This document shows, piece after piece, positions 51,091 to 59,031 of a DNA stretch of 64,000 bases (its first letter is position 1; each line of letters opens with the position of its first letter). The DNA lies in contig NZ_LQIT01000031.1 of assembly GCF_001499965.1 (NCBI RefSeq), positions 1-64,000 on the forward strand, given 5' to 3'. Origin of the DNA: Mycobacterium sp. GA-2829 (GTDB taxonomy: Bacteria > Actinomycetota > Actinomycetes > Mycobacteriales > Mycobacteriaceae). A program made the translations under genes and the position numbers. The notes below the pieces were generated by a model that made no database searches, had not been told where the DNA came from, and saw only the letters and a list, made by a program, of their open reading frames with translations.

Positions 51091-51273
51091 ATGGCGCTCA
51101 ACGACGACGACATCACCACCACCCCCGGAGGCGGCGAAGGCACGGCCGACGGCGGCTCGAACCCCGAAGGTCACGACGGCGGAGCCGACGGCACCGCGGA
51201 TGCCGGCGAGGGCACGGCCGACGGCGGCTCGAACCCCGAGGGCCACGACGGCGGGGCCGACGGCACTGCCTGA
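51091..51273 (+). CDS. Tandem-repeat Asp/Gly-rich peptide, candidate RiPP precursor
   Basis: A 60-residue peptide. Residues 1-14 are a short leader-like segment (MALNDDDITTTPGG). Two near-perfect copies of a 22-residue unit follow with a 24-residue period: residues 15-36 and 39-60, each containing ADGGSNPEGHDGGADG. Composition is almost only Gly, Asp, Glu, Ala, Thr, Asn, Ser, Pro and His, without Cys, Lys, Arg or aromatics. A good site (AAGGAAG) precedes the ATG. It sits 9 bases before a cupin oxygenase gene, so the Asp, Asn, Pro or His side chains are plausible hydroxylation targets. A disordered structural protein is the alternative. Confidence 0.7.
   Translation: MALNDDDITTTPGGGEGTADGGSNPEGHDGGADGTADAGEGTADGGSNPEGHDGGADGTA
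51133..51270 (+). repeat. 72-bp tandem repeat within the peptide gene
   Basis: Copy 1 at 51133-51198 and copy 2 at 51205-51270 encode identical residues (GEGTADGGSNPEGHD and onward). The DNA differs mainly at third positions, so the peptide sequence itself appears conserved by selection. Confidence 0.85.
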
Positions 51274-51282
51274 GCGATCGAC

Positions 51283-52494
51283 ATGCTGAGCCGCTGCATC
51301 GCCACCGACCCGCACACGTTCGCCACCGAACACTGGGGTCGACGACCGCTGCTCAGCCGTTCCGATGCGCTGCCCCGCGACTTCGGGGATCTGCTGTCGT
51401 CCGACATGGTCGACGAGTTGATCGCCGAACGCGGGGTACGTGCACCGTTCATCCGGCTGGCCAAGGAGGGTGACGTCCTCGCGAAGGACTGCTACCTCGG
51501 GCCGGCCGGATTCGGCGCGGAGATGCCCGATCAAGTGGACTCCGCGAAGGTGCTCGCCCAGTTCGCGGCGGGCGCGACGATCGTGTTGCAGGGTCTGCAC
51601 CGGCTGTGGCCGCCGGTGATCGACTTCGTCCGCGCGCTCGTCGACGATCTCGGCCATCCCGTGCAGGCGAACGCCTACATCACCCCATCGAGCAACCGCG
51701 GCTTCGATCCGCACTACGACGTGCACGACGTCTTCGTGCTGCAGACCGCTGGCACCAAACGCTGGGTCGTACACGCCCCGGTGTTCGAGCATCCGCTGCC
51801 GTCGCAGCCGTGGACGCAGCACCGCGAGGCGATCGCGGCGCGGGCGGCCGACGAGCCGGTGATCGACACCATGCTGACCCCCGGCGACGCCCTCTACCTG
51901 CCGCGCGGCTGGGTGCACTCCGCCCGTGCCCTCGACGACACGTCGATCCACCTGACCGTCGGGGTGTCCGCGGTGACCGGCGTCGACGTGGCGCGTGCGG
52001 TGGTGGACGCGCTGGCCGACCACGAGGCGTTCCGGGCGTCGCTGCCGATGGGCGGCCATCCCGACTATCCGGATGAGATCATCGCGACGGTGACCAAGGT
52101 GATGGCGCAACTGGTGGAGACCATGCGCGACGACGCGACCGCGCTCGGCGGTGCCGCCGCCGAACGGTTGACCCGCAGGCACGCCGACCGCACCCGCCCG
52201 GTGGCCGTCCGCCCGCTGGCCACCCTCGACGCCGCCGCGCACGCCGACACCGTCGCGGTGCGGTGGCGGCATGGGCTCGTCGCGACCGTCGACACCTCCG
52301 GTGACCGTGTCGCGCTGCGGCTGCCCGACCGCGTCATCACGTTCCCCGCCTCCTGCGCACCGGCGGTGCTGGCGCTGAGCCGCGGAGCCGTCGTGGACGC
52401 GGCCGGCCTGCCCGGCCTCGACCGCGCCGACGGCGCGGTGCTGATCCGCCGGCTCCTGCGCGAGGCGGTCGTCACGCCCTCGCCGGCCGAATGA
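51283..52494 (+). CDS. JmjC/RoxA-like cupin 2-oxoglutarate/Fe(II) oxygenase
   Basis: A 403-residue protein of the Cupin_4 family (YcfD/RoxA, MINA53/NO66-like). The iron site is His144-x-Asp146 (DPHYDVHDVF) with His212 (RGWVHSA). The N-terminal part (HWGRRPLL) and a C-terminal winged-helix-like region (about 260-403) match the RoxA layout. RoxA-type enzymes hydroxylate ribosomal protein residues; homologues next to short peptides can modify peptides. It lies 9 bases after the repeat peptide and overlaps the ferredoxin-like gene by four bases, so the three genes form one transcription and translation unit. Confidence 0.85.
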   Translation: MLSRCIATDPHTFATEHWGRRPLLSRSDALPRDFGDLLSSDMVDELIAERGVRAPFIRLAKEGDVLAKDCYLGPAGFGAEMPDQVDSAKVLAQFAAGATIVLQGLHRLWPPVIDFVRALVDDLGHPVQANAYITPSSNRGFDPHYDVHDVFVLQTAGTKRWVVHAPVFEHPLPSQPWTQHREAIAARAADEPVIDTMLTPGDALYLPRGWVHSARALDDTSIHLTVGVSAVTGVDVARAVVDALADHEAFRASLPMGGHPDYPDEIIATVTKVMAQLVETMRDDATALGGAAAERLTRRHADRTRPVAVRPLATLDAAAHADTVAVRWRHGLVATVDTSGDRVALRLPDRVITFPASCAPAVLALSRGAVVDAAGLPGLDRADGAVLIRRLLREAVVTPSPAE

Positions 52495-53378
52495 GTTTCG
52501 GTAAACGCACCCCGTGCAGCGATCAGTCGCTGCGCCGCGCCGACCCGATGTACGGCACCGCATCTGCGGGATCGGCGTGGGTGCTGCTCGAATTGTCCGG
52601 CGGCTGGGGCCCTTCGGCGTTCCTGCAGTCGCCCGCCATCCTCGATCCGGAGCTCGGGCGGGCGATCGTGCGGCGCGTCGAGGGGGCCAAGATGCGGATC
52701 GCCGCGATCCGCCGCCACGGCCGCAGGCCCGCGGCGCCTCGGTGGCGCTGGTTCATCGCGCACTCCGGCGTCGGCGGGGAAGCGCTCTACGGCGGGGAGG
52801 TCGACGGGCCGCAGGGCTACCTCGGCCTCGCGCTCGACGGCTCCGACGGCACGCTGCTCACCGACCCCCTCGTCGCGGTGTGCGCGCACGGTAAGCACGA
52901 TCAGTGCTGTGCGGTCCGTGGGCGCGGCGCCGCCGCCGCGATCAGCGCCGCGTATCCCGAGATCGCCTGGGAATGTTCACATCTCGGTGGCGACCGGTTC
53001 GCGGCGACGATGCTCGTGCTGCCCGAAGGACTGTGCTACGGGCGGGTGGACCAGACCGATGCGGCCGAACTCGTCCGCCGGTACCTCGACGGGCGGCTGG
53101 ATCACCGCTACCTGCGCGGGCGCACGTCACTGCCCCATGCGGTCCAGGCCGCCCAGCACTTCGCCCGGGAGAAGTACGGCGACGACCGCATCGCGGGTCT
53201 GACCCCGCTGACCGTCGAGCACACCGATCACCGCCACCGGGTGGTGCTCGACGGGGAGCACGGCCCGGTCGAGGTGGTGCTCGAGGAGGGGTGGTCCGAG
53301 CCGCTGCTGTCGCAGTGTCATGCGAAAGTGCCTGGGCGGGTGCGGATCTTCAATCTGGTGTCGCTGGCACCGGCCTGA
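52491..53378 (+). CDS. Sucrase/ferredoxin-like (Apd1/Aim32-type) protein
   Basis: A 295-residue protein of the sucraseferredoxin-like family with a thioredoxin-like [2Fe-2S] domain. Likely ligands are Cys131 and Cys139/140 (VCAHGKHDQCC), with His164 in CSHLGGDRFA near 162-171. The fungal relatives use two Cys and two His; here the second His position reads Asp168, as is common in bacteria. It probably carries electrons, possibly re-reducing the adjacent iron oxygenase. The ATG overlaps the cupin gene stop. Its last 29 bases overlap the convergent DUF302 gene. Confidence 0.83.
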   Translation: MSFGKRTPCSDQSLRRADPMYGTASAGSAWVLLELSGGWGPSAFLQSPAILDPELGRAIVRRVEGAKMRIAAIRRHGRRPAAPRWRWFIAHSGVGGEALYGGEVDGPQGYLGLALDGSDGTLLTDPLVAVCAHGKHDQCCAVRGRGAAAAISAAYPEIAWECSHLGGDRFAATMLVLPEGLCYGRVDQTDAAELVRRYLDGRLDHRYLRGRTSLPHAVQAAQHFAREKYGDDRIAGLTPLTVEHTDHRHRVVLDGEHGPVEVVLEEGWSEPLLSQCHAKVPGRVRIFNLVSLAPA

Positions 53379-53853
53379 CGAGCCGGTCGGTCAGCGTCGC
53401 GAGCAGCGCGTCGAGGTGCCGCCCGACCTCGGTGATCCGCGGGTCGCCGAGGCTACCGAACTGCAGGCTGGGCTGGTCGACGGCGAACCGGGTGACGCCG
53501 TCGCGGTCCTCGAAGAGCAGGGTGCGCAGCGGGGCGTACATCATCGCCGCCGGATCGTGCCGGAACATCGTCTCGGCGATGGTGTGGTTACCCATCAGGT
53601 ACTGAGTGGCCCGCCAGCGCGACGGCGAGCCGGCCATGACGGCAGTGACGTCACCGGTGTAGTAGCGCAGGAAGCTCAGCGGTGCCTGGACTTTCGCGAC
53701 CGACAACACCTCGTCCCAGGATCCGGCGCGCGCGAAGGCCGCTGCGTCCACAGCCGGCACCAGATGTTCGTAACGGGCCCGCGCCGCGTCGTAGGGGTCC
53801 GGGAGTGCGACGACGATGCGCCGCGCCCGGTAGTCGACGGTCTGCTCGGTCAT
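53350..53853 (-). CDS. DUF302-domain protein
   Basis: A 167-residue protein. The DUF302 signature is evident: FRHDPAAMMYAPLRTLLFEDRDGVTRFAVDQPSLQFGSLGDPRITEVG in pieces (about 98-145). The function of this fold is unknown; it is often found near redox or transport genes. The ATG at 53853 overlaps the stop of a 24-residue mini-ORF by two bases, which suggests coupled translation. The 3' end overlaps the ferredoxin-like gene. Confidence 0.85.
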   Translation of the reverse strand: MTEQTVDYRARRIVVALPDPYDAARARYEHLVPAVDAAAFARAGSWDEVLSVAKVQAPLSFLRYYTGDVTAVMAGSPSRWRATQYLMGNHTIAETMFRHDPAAMMYAPLRTLLFEDRDGVTRFAVDQPSLQFGSLGDPRITEVGRHLDALLATLTDRLVRPVPATPD

Positions 53854-53924
53854 CGGTGCTTGAGAGGTCGACGATGAGCAGGGTGCTGCGCGCGGTCGTG
53901 AGTCAGGGTGGCGTCCTGGGTCAT
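53850..53924 (-). CDS. Mini-ORF, 24-residue His/Arg-rich peptide
   Basis: ATG 53924 with GGGGGAG just upstream reads MTQDATLTHDRAQHPAHRRP and four further residues (LKHR), then TGA overlapping the DUF302 start. It begins two bases after the NmrA-like stop. Tight spacing on both sides and a good ribosome-binding site support translation. It may serve only to couple the two flanking genes. It is too short to assign a family. Confidence 0.45.
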   Translation of the reverse strand: MTQDATLTHDRAQHPAHRRPLKHR

Positions 53925-53926
53925 GG

Positions 53927-54877
53927 TCACTCCCCCGCTCCGGCCATGGCGTGGCCGCCGACGTGTTCGAAGGCCTCCCGGTTGGCGGCGATGTAGTCGC
54001 GCAGGCCGACGGGTTCGCGGCCGATCAGCTCGCGCAGTGTCGCCGCGTCGGCGGGTATCACACGACCGCTCTGCGCGATCGCCGCGCCGACTGCGGAAAT
54101 GTGTTGCGCCATCACGGTATTCACCACGTCGGCGCCGTCGACCTCGGCCAGCGCCAACAGGTCGGCGCGCCACTGCTCCTCGGTGAGCGGCGTGAACCGC
54201 ACGGGCGTGCCGAGGACGTCGGACATCAGCTCCGCTATGTCGGCGTGGCTGAACCGTTCGGAGCCCCGCGGGTACGTCACGGGTCCGGTGAAGCGCTCAG
54301 GGTGCAGCAGGGCCGCCACGGCCAGGTCGGCGGCGTCGATACCGCCGATCCACGCGACCTCACTGTCGCCGAAGGAGTTGCCGAACGCGCCGTCGCGCCG
54401 GATCGACGGGCCGTGCAGGACCGAGAGGTTCTCGTGGAACACGGCCGCGACCCGCAGGATCAGCAGATCCAGCCCGGCCCAGGTCATCACCTCCTCGGCG
54501 AGCCACTGGGCGCGGCCGAGGCCGCTGGGATGTGCCGGATTGGCCGGGCCCATGGACATCACGACCGTGCGCGGGTTGCGGCCGACCTCGCGCACCGCGG
54601 ACGCGTAGGTGGCGGCCGCGGGCACCACACCCGCGGCGATCGGATAGGTGAAGTACGCGAGGTCGACGCCGTCGAGCGCTTCGACCAGGCTGCCGCGGTC
54701 GAACAGGTCGCCGCGCACCACCTCGGCGCCCAGTTCGGTGAGGCGATCGGTGCGCTCGGTGAGCGTGCGCGCCAGCACCCGCACCGCGCGTCCCTCCTCG
54801 CGCAGCCGCCTCACCAGATGCTCGCCGGTGTTGCCGTGCCTGCCGGTGGCGCCGATGACCAGGATCGGATCCGTCAC
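53927..54877 (-). CDS. NmrA-like NAD(P)-binding oxidoreductase
   Basis: A 316-residue atypical SDR with the glycine-rich site VIGATGRHGNTGEHL near residue 8 and VVRGDLFDRGSLVEALDGVDLAYF near 55. It lacks the Tyr-x3-Lys catalytic pair, as NmrA/HSCARG-type proteins do, so it may be a quinone reductase or redox sensor. The GTG at 54877 was chosen, with GAGGAG upstream. It is divergent from a TetR gene with two direct repeats between, so that TetR is its likely repressor. Confidence 0.85.
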   Translation of the reverse strand: MTDPILVIGATGRHGNTGEHLVRRLREEGRAVRVLARTLTERTDRLTELGAEVVRGDLFDRGSLVEALDGVDLAYFTYPIAAGVVPAAATYASAVREVGRNPRTVVMSMGPANPAHPSGLGRAQWLAEEVMTWAGLDLLILRVAAVFHENLSVLHGPSIRRDGAFGNSFGDSEVAWIGGIDAADLAVAALLHPERFTGPVTYPRGSERFSHADIAELMSDVLGTPVRFTPLTEEQWRADLLALAEVDGADVVNTVMAQHISAVGAAIAQSGRVIPADAATLRELIGREPVGLRDYIAANREAFEHVGGHAMAGAGE

Positions 54878-54931
54878 ATGTGTCTCCTCGATGCGCTGAT
54901 GTGTCCCGAACGTACCTCCGGTTCCGACCAA

Positions 54932-55011
54932 AGTAAACAGATCGGTATGCTTTGAATGCACGAGTGTTTCCAACCAACATGGTCATTGCTGCCAGGTAGA
55001 CCGACCGGTAT
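54932..55011. promoter_or_regulatory. Two direct repeats, probable TetR operators
   Basis: GTAAACAGATCGGTAT (54932-54947) and GTAGACCGACCGGTAT (54996-55011) match at 12 of 16 positions. The second is itself a near palindrome (AGACCG, AC, CGGTAT). They lie 64 bases apart in the gap between the divergent NmrA-like and TetR genes, the second 10 bases before the TetR ATG. Confidence 0.6.
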
Positions 55012-55020
55012 CCTGCGGGG

Positions 55021-55599
55021 ATGGCTGGAGTGGTAGCGGCGCCGGTGGAGCGGCGCGGACGCGGGGCGCGCGAGCGCATCATGCGTGCCGCGTCGAAACT
55101 GTTCTACCGCCGCGGTATCCACGCCACCGGCGTCGACCTGCTCACCCAGGAGGCGCAGGTCTCCAAACGCACGTTCTACCAACACTTCCCGAGCAAGACC
55201 GAACTGGTCGAGACCTATCTGCGGGAGATCGACGCGGGCGGCGGGTCACCGCCGGAGCGGCGACTCGACGAGGCCGGCCTCGGCCCCCGCGAACGGCTGC
55301 TGGCGATCTTCGACGCCGCGGCGGTCGAGCGCTACCGCGGCTGCCCGTTCCACAACGCGGCGGTGGAGTCGGCCGGGCTGCTCGACGGCGTCGACGACAT
55401 CGTGCGCGACCACAAGCGCCGGTTCGGCGAGCGACTGGCCGCGGTGGCCGCCGAAGCCGGCGCGCGGGACCCCTATCTCCTCGCTCAGCAGCTGCTGGTG
55501 CTGTTCGAGGGCGCCACCGCGCTGGCCACGTCGATGAACGACACCGCGCCGATCGCACACGCCCGCACGGCCGCCGCCCAGTTGATCGACGGCGCCTAA
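55021..55599 (+). CDS. TetR-family transcriptional regulator
   Basis: A 192-residue regulator. The helix-turn-helix spans about 14-62 (RERIMRAASKLFYRRGIHATGVDLLTQEAQVSKRTFYQHFPSKTEL in pieces), followed by a domain of the LmrA/YxaF-like TetR type (RYRGCPFHNAAVE). This type often controls an adjacent NmrA or quinone reductase gene, matching the divergent neighbour. It overlaps the stop of the convergent MFS gene by four bases. Confidence 0.88.
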   Translation: MAGVVAAPVERRGRGARERIMRAASKLFYRRGIHATGVDLLTQEAQVSKRTFYQHFPSKTELVETYLREIDAGGGSPPERRLDEAGLGPRERLLAIFDAAAVERYRGCPFHNAAVESAGLLDGVDDIVRDHKRRFGERLAAVAAEAGARDPYLLAQQLLVLFEGATALATSMNDTAPIAHARTAAAQLIDGA

Positions 55600-56972
55600 C
55601 GGCCGGCCCGGGCGGGCACCTCCCACGCGTTGCCCTGCTCGCGGTCCAGGTGCGTAATGGCCTTGTTCTTCAGCGCGAAGATGTACACCAGCAGGCTCAC
55701 CCCGATCACCACGGTGACGTAGACGATGAACAGCCCGATGCGGTCGGCGGATTTCGCGCCCTGGTAGAGCAGCGGTGCCGTGCCGCCGAACGCCGAGTTC
55801 GCCAGCGCGTACCCCAGTCCCACGCCGAGGGCGCGGATGTCGGCGGGGAACAGTTCGGCCTTCACGATCGCGTTGACCGAGGTGTATCCGGTGAGGATCA
55901 CGTAGCCGACGGCGGTGAGCGCGAACGCCAGCAGCGGTGAGGTGGCCTGCGGCAGGTACGTCACCAGCACGTAGGTGTAGAACAGGCCGCCCGTTCCGAA
56001 GCAGACCAGCAGCACCTTGCGCCCGACCTTGTCGCTGAGCAGGCCGCCGAGCGGCTGCAGGCACATCAGGAAGATCAACCCCAGCAGGTTGATCCACGTC
56101 CCGGTCAGCGCCTGATCCTTCCCGAAGGTGGACTTGACGATCGCGGGCGCGTTGATCGTGTACGTGTAGAACGCGACCGTGCCGCCCGCGGTGATCAGGA
56201 AGCACAGCAGCAGCGGACGCCAGTGCGTGGTGAACAGCGCCTTGAGCGATCCGGCCTCGCGGTCCTTGCCCTCGCGGATCGCCTCGAGGTGCGCATCGCT
56301 GAGCGATTCGTCCATCGAGCGCCGCATCCACAGCACCACCAGGGCCGCGATACCGCCGATGAAGAAGCCGATCCGCCAACCCCATTCGGTGACCGCGTCG
56401 ACGTCGAGCACCGTCAGCGCGATCAGCAGCGTGAACTGCGCCAGTACGTGTCCGCCGATGAGCGTGACGTACTGGAACGACGACAGGAAGCCGCGCCGGT
56501 GCCGGGTGGCGGCCTCGGACATGTACGTGGCCGAGGTGCCGTACTCGCCGCCGGTCGCGAAGCCCTGCAGGAGCCGGGCCCCGATCAGGATGACCGCCGC
56601 CCAGTAACCGATGACCTCCCTGGTGGGCATCACCGCGACCACGAACGAACAGGTCGACATCACCGTGATGCTGACCATCAGCGCGGTCTTGCGGCCGCGG
56701 CGGTCGGCGAACCGGCCGAAGAACCACGAACCCACCGGCCGCATCACGAACGTGACCGCGAAGATCGCGTAGATGTACAGGGTCGAGTTCTCGTCGTCCT
56801 GGTCGAAGAACTGCGCCTCGAAGTACGTCGCGAAAACCGTGTAGACGTACACGTCGTACCACTCGACGAGGTTGCCCGCCGACCCCCGGATCGTGTTGAG
56901 CACCGCCCGCCGGGTGCTCGTCGGGGCGCGGGTCGGGCCGGACGGATTCGACAGCGTCTCCCCTTCGCTCAT
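55596..56972 (-). CDS. MFS metabolite:proton symporter (KgtP/ShiA-like)
   Basis: A 458-residue transporter of the metabolite:H+ symporter family with 12 helices. Marks are SAGNLVEWYDVYVYTVFATYFEAQFF near residue 30, FGRFADRRGRKTAL near 83, and ARLLQGFATGGEYGTSATYMSE near 130. Relatives import alpha-ketoglutarate, shikimate, citrate or proline betaine. The substrate is not assigned. The start is ATG 56972; the upstream ORF to 57005 has no better site. It is followed on the same strand by no clear terminator before the overlapping TetR end. Confidence 0.87.
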   Translation of the reverse strand: MSEGETLSNPSGPTRAPTSTRRAVLNTIRGSAGNLVEWYDVYVYTVFATYFEAQFFDQDDENSTLYIYAIFAVTFVMRPVGSWFFGRFADRRGRKTALMVSITVMSTCSFVVAVMPTREVIGYWAAVILIGARLLQGFATGGEYGTSATYMSEAATRHRRGFLSSFQYVTLIGGHVLAQFTLLIALTVLDVDAVTEWGWRIGFFIGGIAALVVLWMRRSMDESLSDAHLEAIREGKDREAGSLKALFTTHWRPLLLCFLITAGGTVAFYTYTINAPAIVKSTFGKDQALTGTWINLLGLIFLMCLQPLGGLLSDKVGRKVLLVCFGTGGLFYTYVLVTYLPQATSPLLAFALTAVGYVILTGYTSVNAIVKAELFPADIRALGVGLGYALANSAFGGTAPLLYQGAKSADRIGLFIVYVTVVIGVSLLVYIFALKNKAITHLDREQGNAWEVPARAGR

Positions 56973-57029
56973 CCGGGGAACGATACGGCGTTCCCCGCCG
57001 GCCACGACAGGGCTTGGACCAAGTTGGCG

Positions 57030-58046
57030 TCAGGTCGGTGTCAGCGCGGTGGCCGCGTCGACGTTGCGCGGGTGGTGGCATGCGGCGAGGTGCGCGGGGC
57101 GGTGGTCGACCAGCGCGGGTTCGTCGACGCGGCATTCGGCGGTGGCGTACGGGCACCGAGTGTGGAAGTGGCATCCGGGCGGCGGATCGCTCGGGCTCGG
57201 CACATCGCCCTCGAGCACGATGCGCTCACGGGCGGCGTTGCGGCGCGGATCCGGGATCGGCACCGCCGAGAGCAACGCAGTCGAATACGGGTGCACCGGT
57301 GCGCGATACAACTCGTCGGCGGTGGCGGTCTCCACGATCTTGCCCAGGTACATGACCGCCACCCGGTCCGAGACGTGGCGCACCACCCCCAGGTCGTGGG
57401 CGACGAACAGGTAGGAGAGCCGGAACTCGTCCTGAAGGTCCCTCAGCAGGTTGACGATCTGGGCCTGCACGGACACGTCGAGCGCCGACACCGGCTCGTC
57501 GGCGATGATCAGCCGGGGTTGCAGCGCCAGCGCCCTGGCGATACCGATGCGCTGCCGCTGGCCGCCGGAGAATTCGTGCGGATAACGGTTGTAGTGCTCG
57601 GGGCGCAGGCCCACGCGGTCCAGCAGCTCCTGCACTCGGCGCTTCACGTCGCCCCCGGTGGCCAGACCGTGCAGCTCCATCGGGTCGCCGACGATCTGCC
57701 CGACCCGCTTGCGCGGGTTCAGCGAGGCGTAGGGGTCCTGGAAGATCATCTGGATGTGTCGCCGGACCGGGCGCAGCTGGCGCGCCGACTTGCCGACGAG
57801 TTCCTCGCCGGCGAAGCGCACTGAACCCGACGTCGGGGTGAGCAACTGCAGGATGACCCGGCACAGCGTCGACTTGCCACAGCCGGATTCGCCGACCAGC
57901 CCCAGCGTCTCGCCCTCGTCGAGGTGCAGGCTCACCCCGTCGACGGCGCGGACCCGGGCCACCTCGCGGTCGATCACCACCCCGGATCTCACGGGGAAGT
58001 GTTTGACCAGATCGGTCACCTCCAGCAGCGGTTCAGCTCCGCTCAC
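57030..58046 (-). CDS. Peptide ABC transporter ATP-binding protein (OppF/DppF type)
   Basis: A 338-residue ATPase with Walker A GESGCGKST near residue 52, signature SGGQRQRIGIARAL near 160, and Walker B LIIADEPVSALD near 180. The C-terminal oligopeptide domain ends with CPYATAECRVDEPAL, a Cys pattern that may bind an Fe-S cluster as in DppD/DppF. It pairs with the DppD-type ATPase, overlapping by 14 bases, and is the last gene of a five-gene operon for import of peptides or related solutes. Confidence 0.93.
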   Translation of the reverse strand: MSGAEPLLEVTDLVKHFPVRSGVVIDREVARVRAVDGVSLHLDEGETLGLVGESGCGKSTLCRVILQLLTPTSGSVRFAGEELVGKSARQLRPVRRHIQMIFQDPYASLNPRKRVGQIVGDPMELHGLATGGDVKRRVQELLDRVGLRPEHYNRYPHEFSGGQRQRIGIARALALQPRLIIADEPVSALDVSVQAQIVNLLRDLQDEFRLSYLFVAHDLGVVRHVSDRVAVMYLGKIVETATADELYRAPVHPYSTALLSAVPIPDPRRNAARERIVLEGDVPSPSDPPPGCHFHTRCPYATAECRVDEPALVDHRPAHLAACHHPRNVDAATALTPT

Positions 58047-59031
58047 GGTTCACCTCCCGCTTCTTCGCCGGTTCCAGCCAACACCGGTCGAGGTGGTTCC
58101 CACCGACGCGGGCCTGAAGTGGCGGCATCTCGTCGCACGTGTCGAACCGGTGTGGACACCGCGCCGCGAATCGGCAGCCCGCCGGCGGATCCAGCAGTGA
58201 CGGAGGGGATCCGGTGATCTGGTTGAGCCGGTCGGCACGGGGCTGATCCAGCCGGGCCAGCGATCCGAGCAGGCCCGCGGTGTAGGGATGCTGCGGATCG
58301 TAGAAGATGTCGTCGACCGTCCCGTCCTCCACGATCTGCCCCGCGTACATCACCACCACGCGGTCGGCCACCTCGGCGACCACCCCGAGGTCGTGGGTGA
58401 TCAGCACGACGGCGAGATTGCGTTCGGCGTTGAGCTTTTCGATCAACCGCAGGATCTGCGCCTGCACGGTGACGTCGAGCGCGGTGGTGGGCTCGTCGGC
58501 GATCAGCAGCTCCGGCTCCAGCGCCAGTGCCATCGCGATCATCACCCGCTGGCGCATGCCGCCGGAGAACTCGTGCGGATAGTTGCGGACGCGGCGCTCC
58601 GGGTTCGGGATCCCGACGGTGCGCAGGAGTTCGACAGCGCGGGCGTGGGCGTCGGCCCTGGAGATCGTGCGGTGTGCCCGCATCATCTCCACGATCTGGT
58701 CGCCGACGCGGTACACCGGGTTCAGCGACGACATCGGGTCCTGGAAGATCATCGCGATCTGGTCCCCGCGGACGGAACGCAGACCTTCGTCGTCGAGTTC
58801 GGTCAGGTCGCGGTCCTCGAACTCGACCGAACCCTCGATCACGGAGTTCGTCGAGCGGGTCAGCCCGATGATGGTCTGCGCCGTCACGCTTTTGCCGCAC
58901 CCCGATTCACCGACGATGGCCAGGATCTCGCCCGGCGCGAGGCCGAACGACACCCCGTCGACGGCTTTGACCACGCCGTCGTCCGTGGCGAAACGGACCC
59001 GAAGGTCGTTCACCGACAACAGTTGACTCAT
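58033..59031 (-). CDS. Peptide ABC transporter ATP-binding protein (OppD/DppD type)
   Basis: A 332-residue ATPase: Walker A GESGCGKSVTAQTI near residue 40, FQDPMSSLNPVYRVGDQI, signature SGGMRQRVMIAMAL near 160, Walker B LLIADEPTTALD near 180. The C-terminal Cys-rich tail is FAARCPHRFDTC. DppD and DppF form the heterodimer that drives transport. It overlaps the permease gene upstream by four bases and the DppF-type gene by 14. Confidence 0.93.
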   Translation of the reverse strand: MSQLLSVNDLRVRFATDDGVVKAVDGVSFGLAPGEILAIVGESGCGKSVTAQTIIGLTRSTNSVIEGSVEFEDRDLTELDDEGLRSVRGDQIAMIFQDPMSSLNPVYRVGDQIVEMMRAHRTISRADAHARAVELLRTVGIPNPERRVRNYPHEFSGGMRQRVMIAMALALEPELLIADEPTTALDVTVQAQILRLIEKLNAERNLAVVLITHDLGVVAEVADRVVVMYAGQIVEDGTVDDIFYDPQHPYTAGLLGSLARLDQPRADRLNQITGSPPSLLDPPAGCRFAARCPHRFDTCDEMPPLQARVGGNHLDRCWLEPAKKREVNRERS

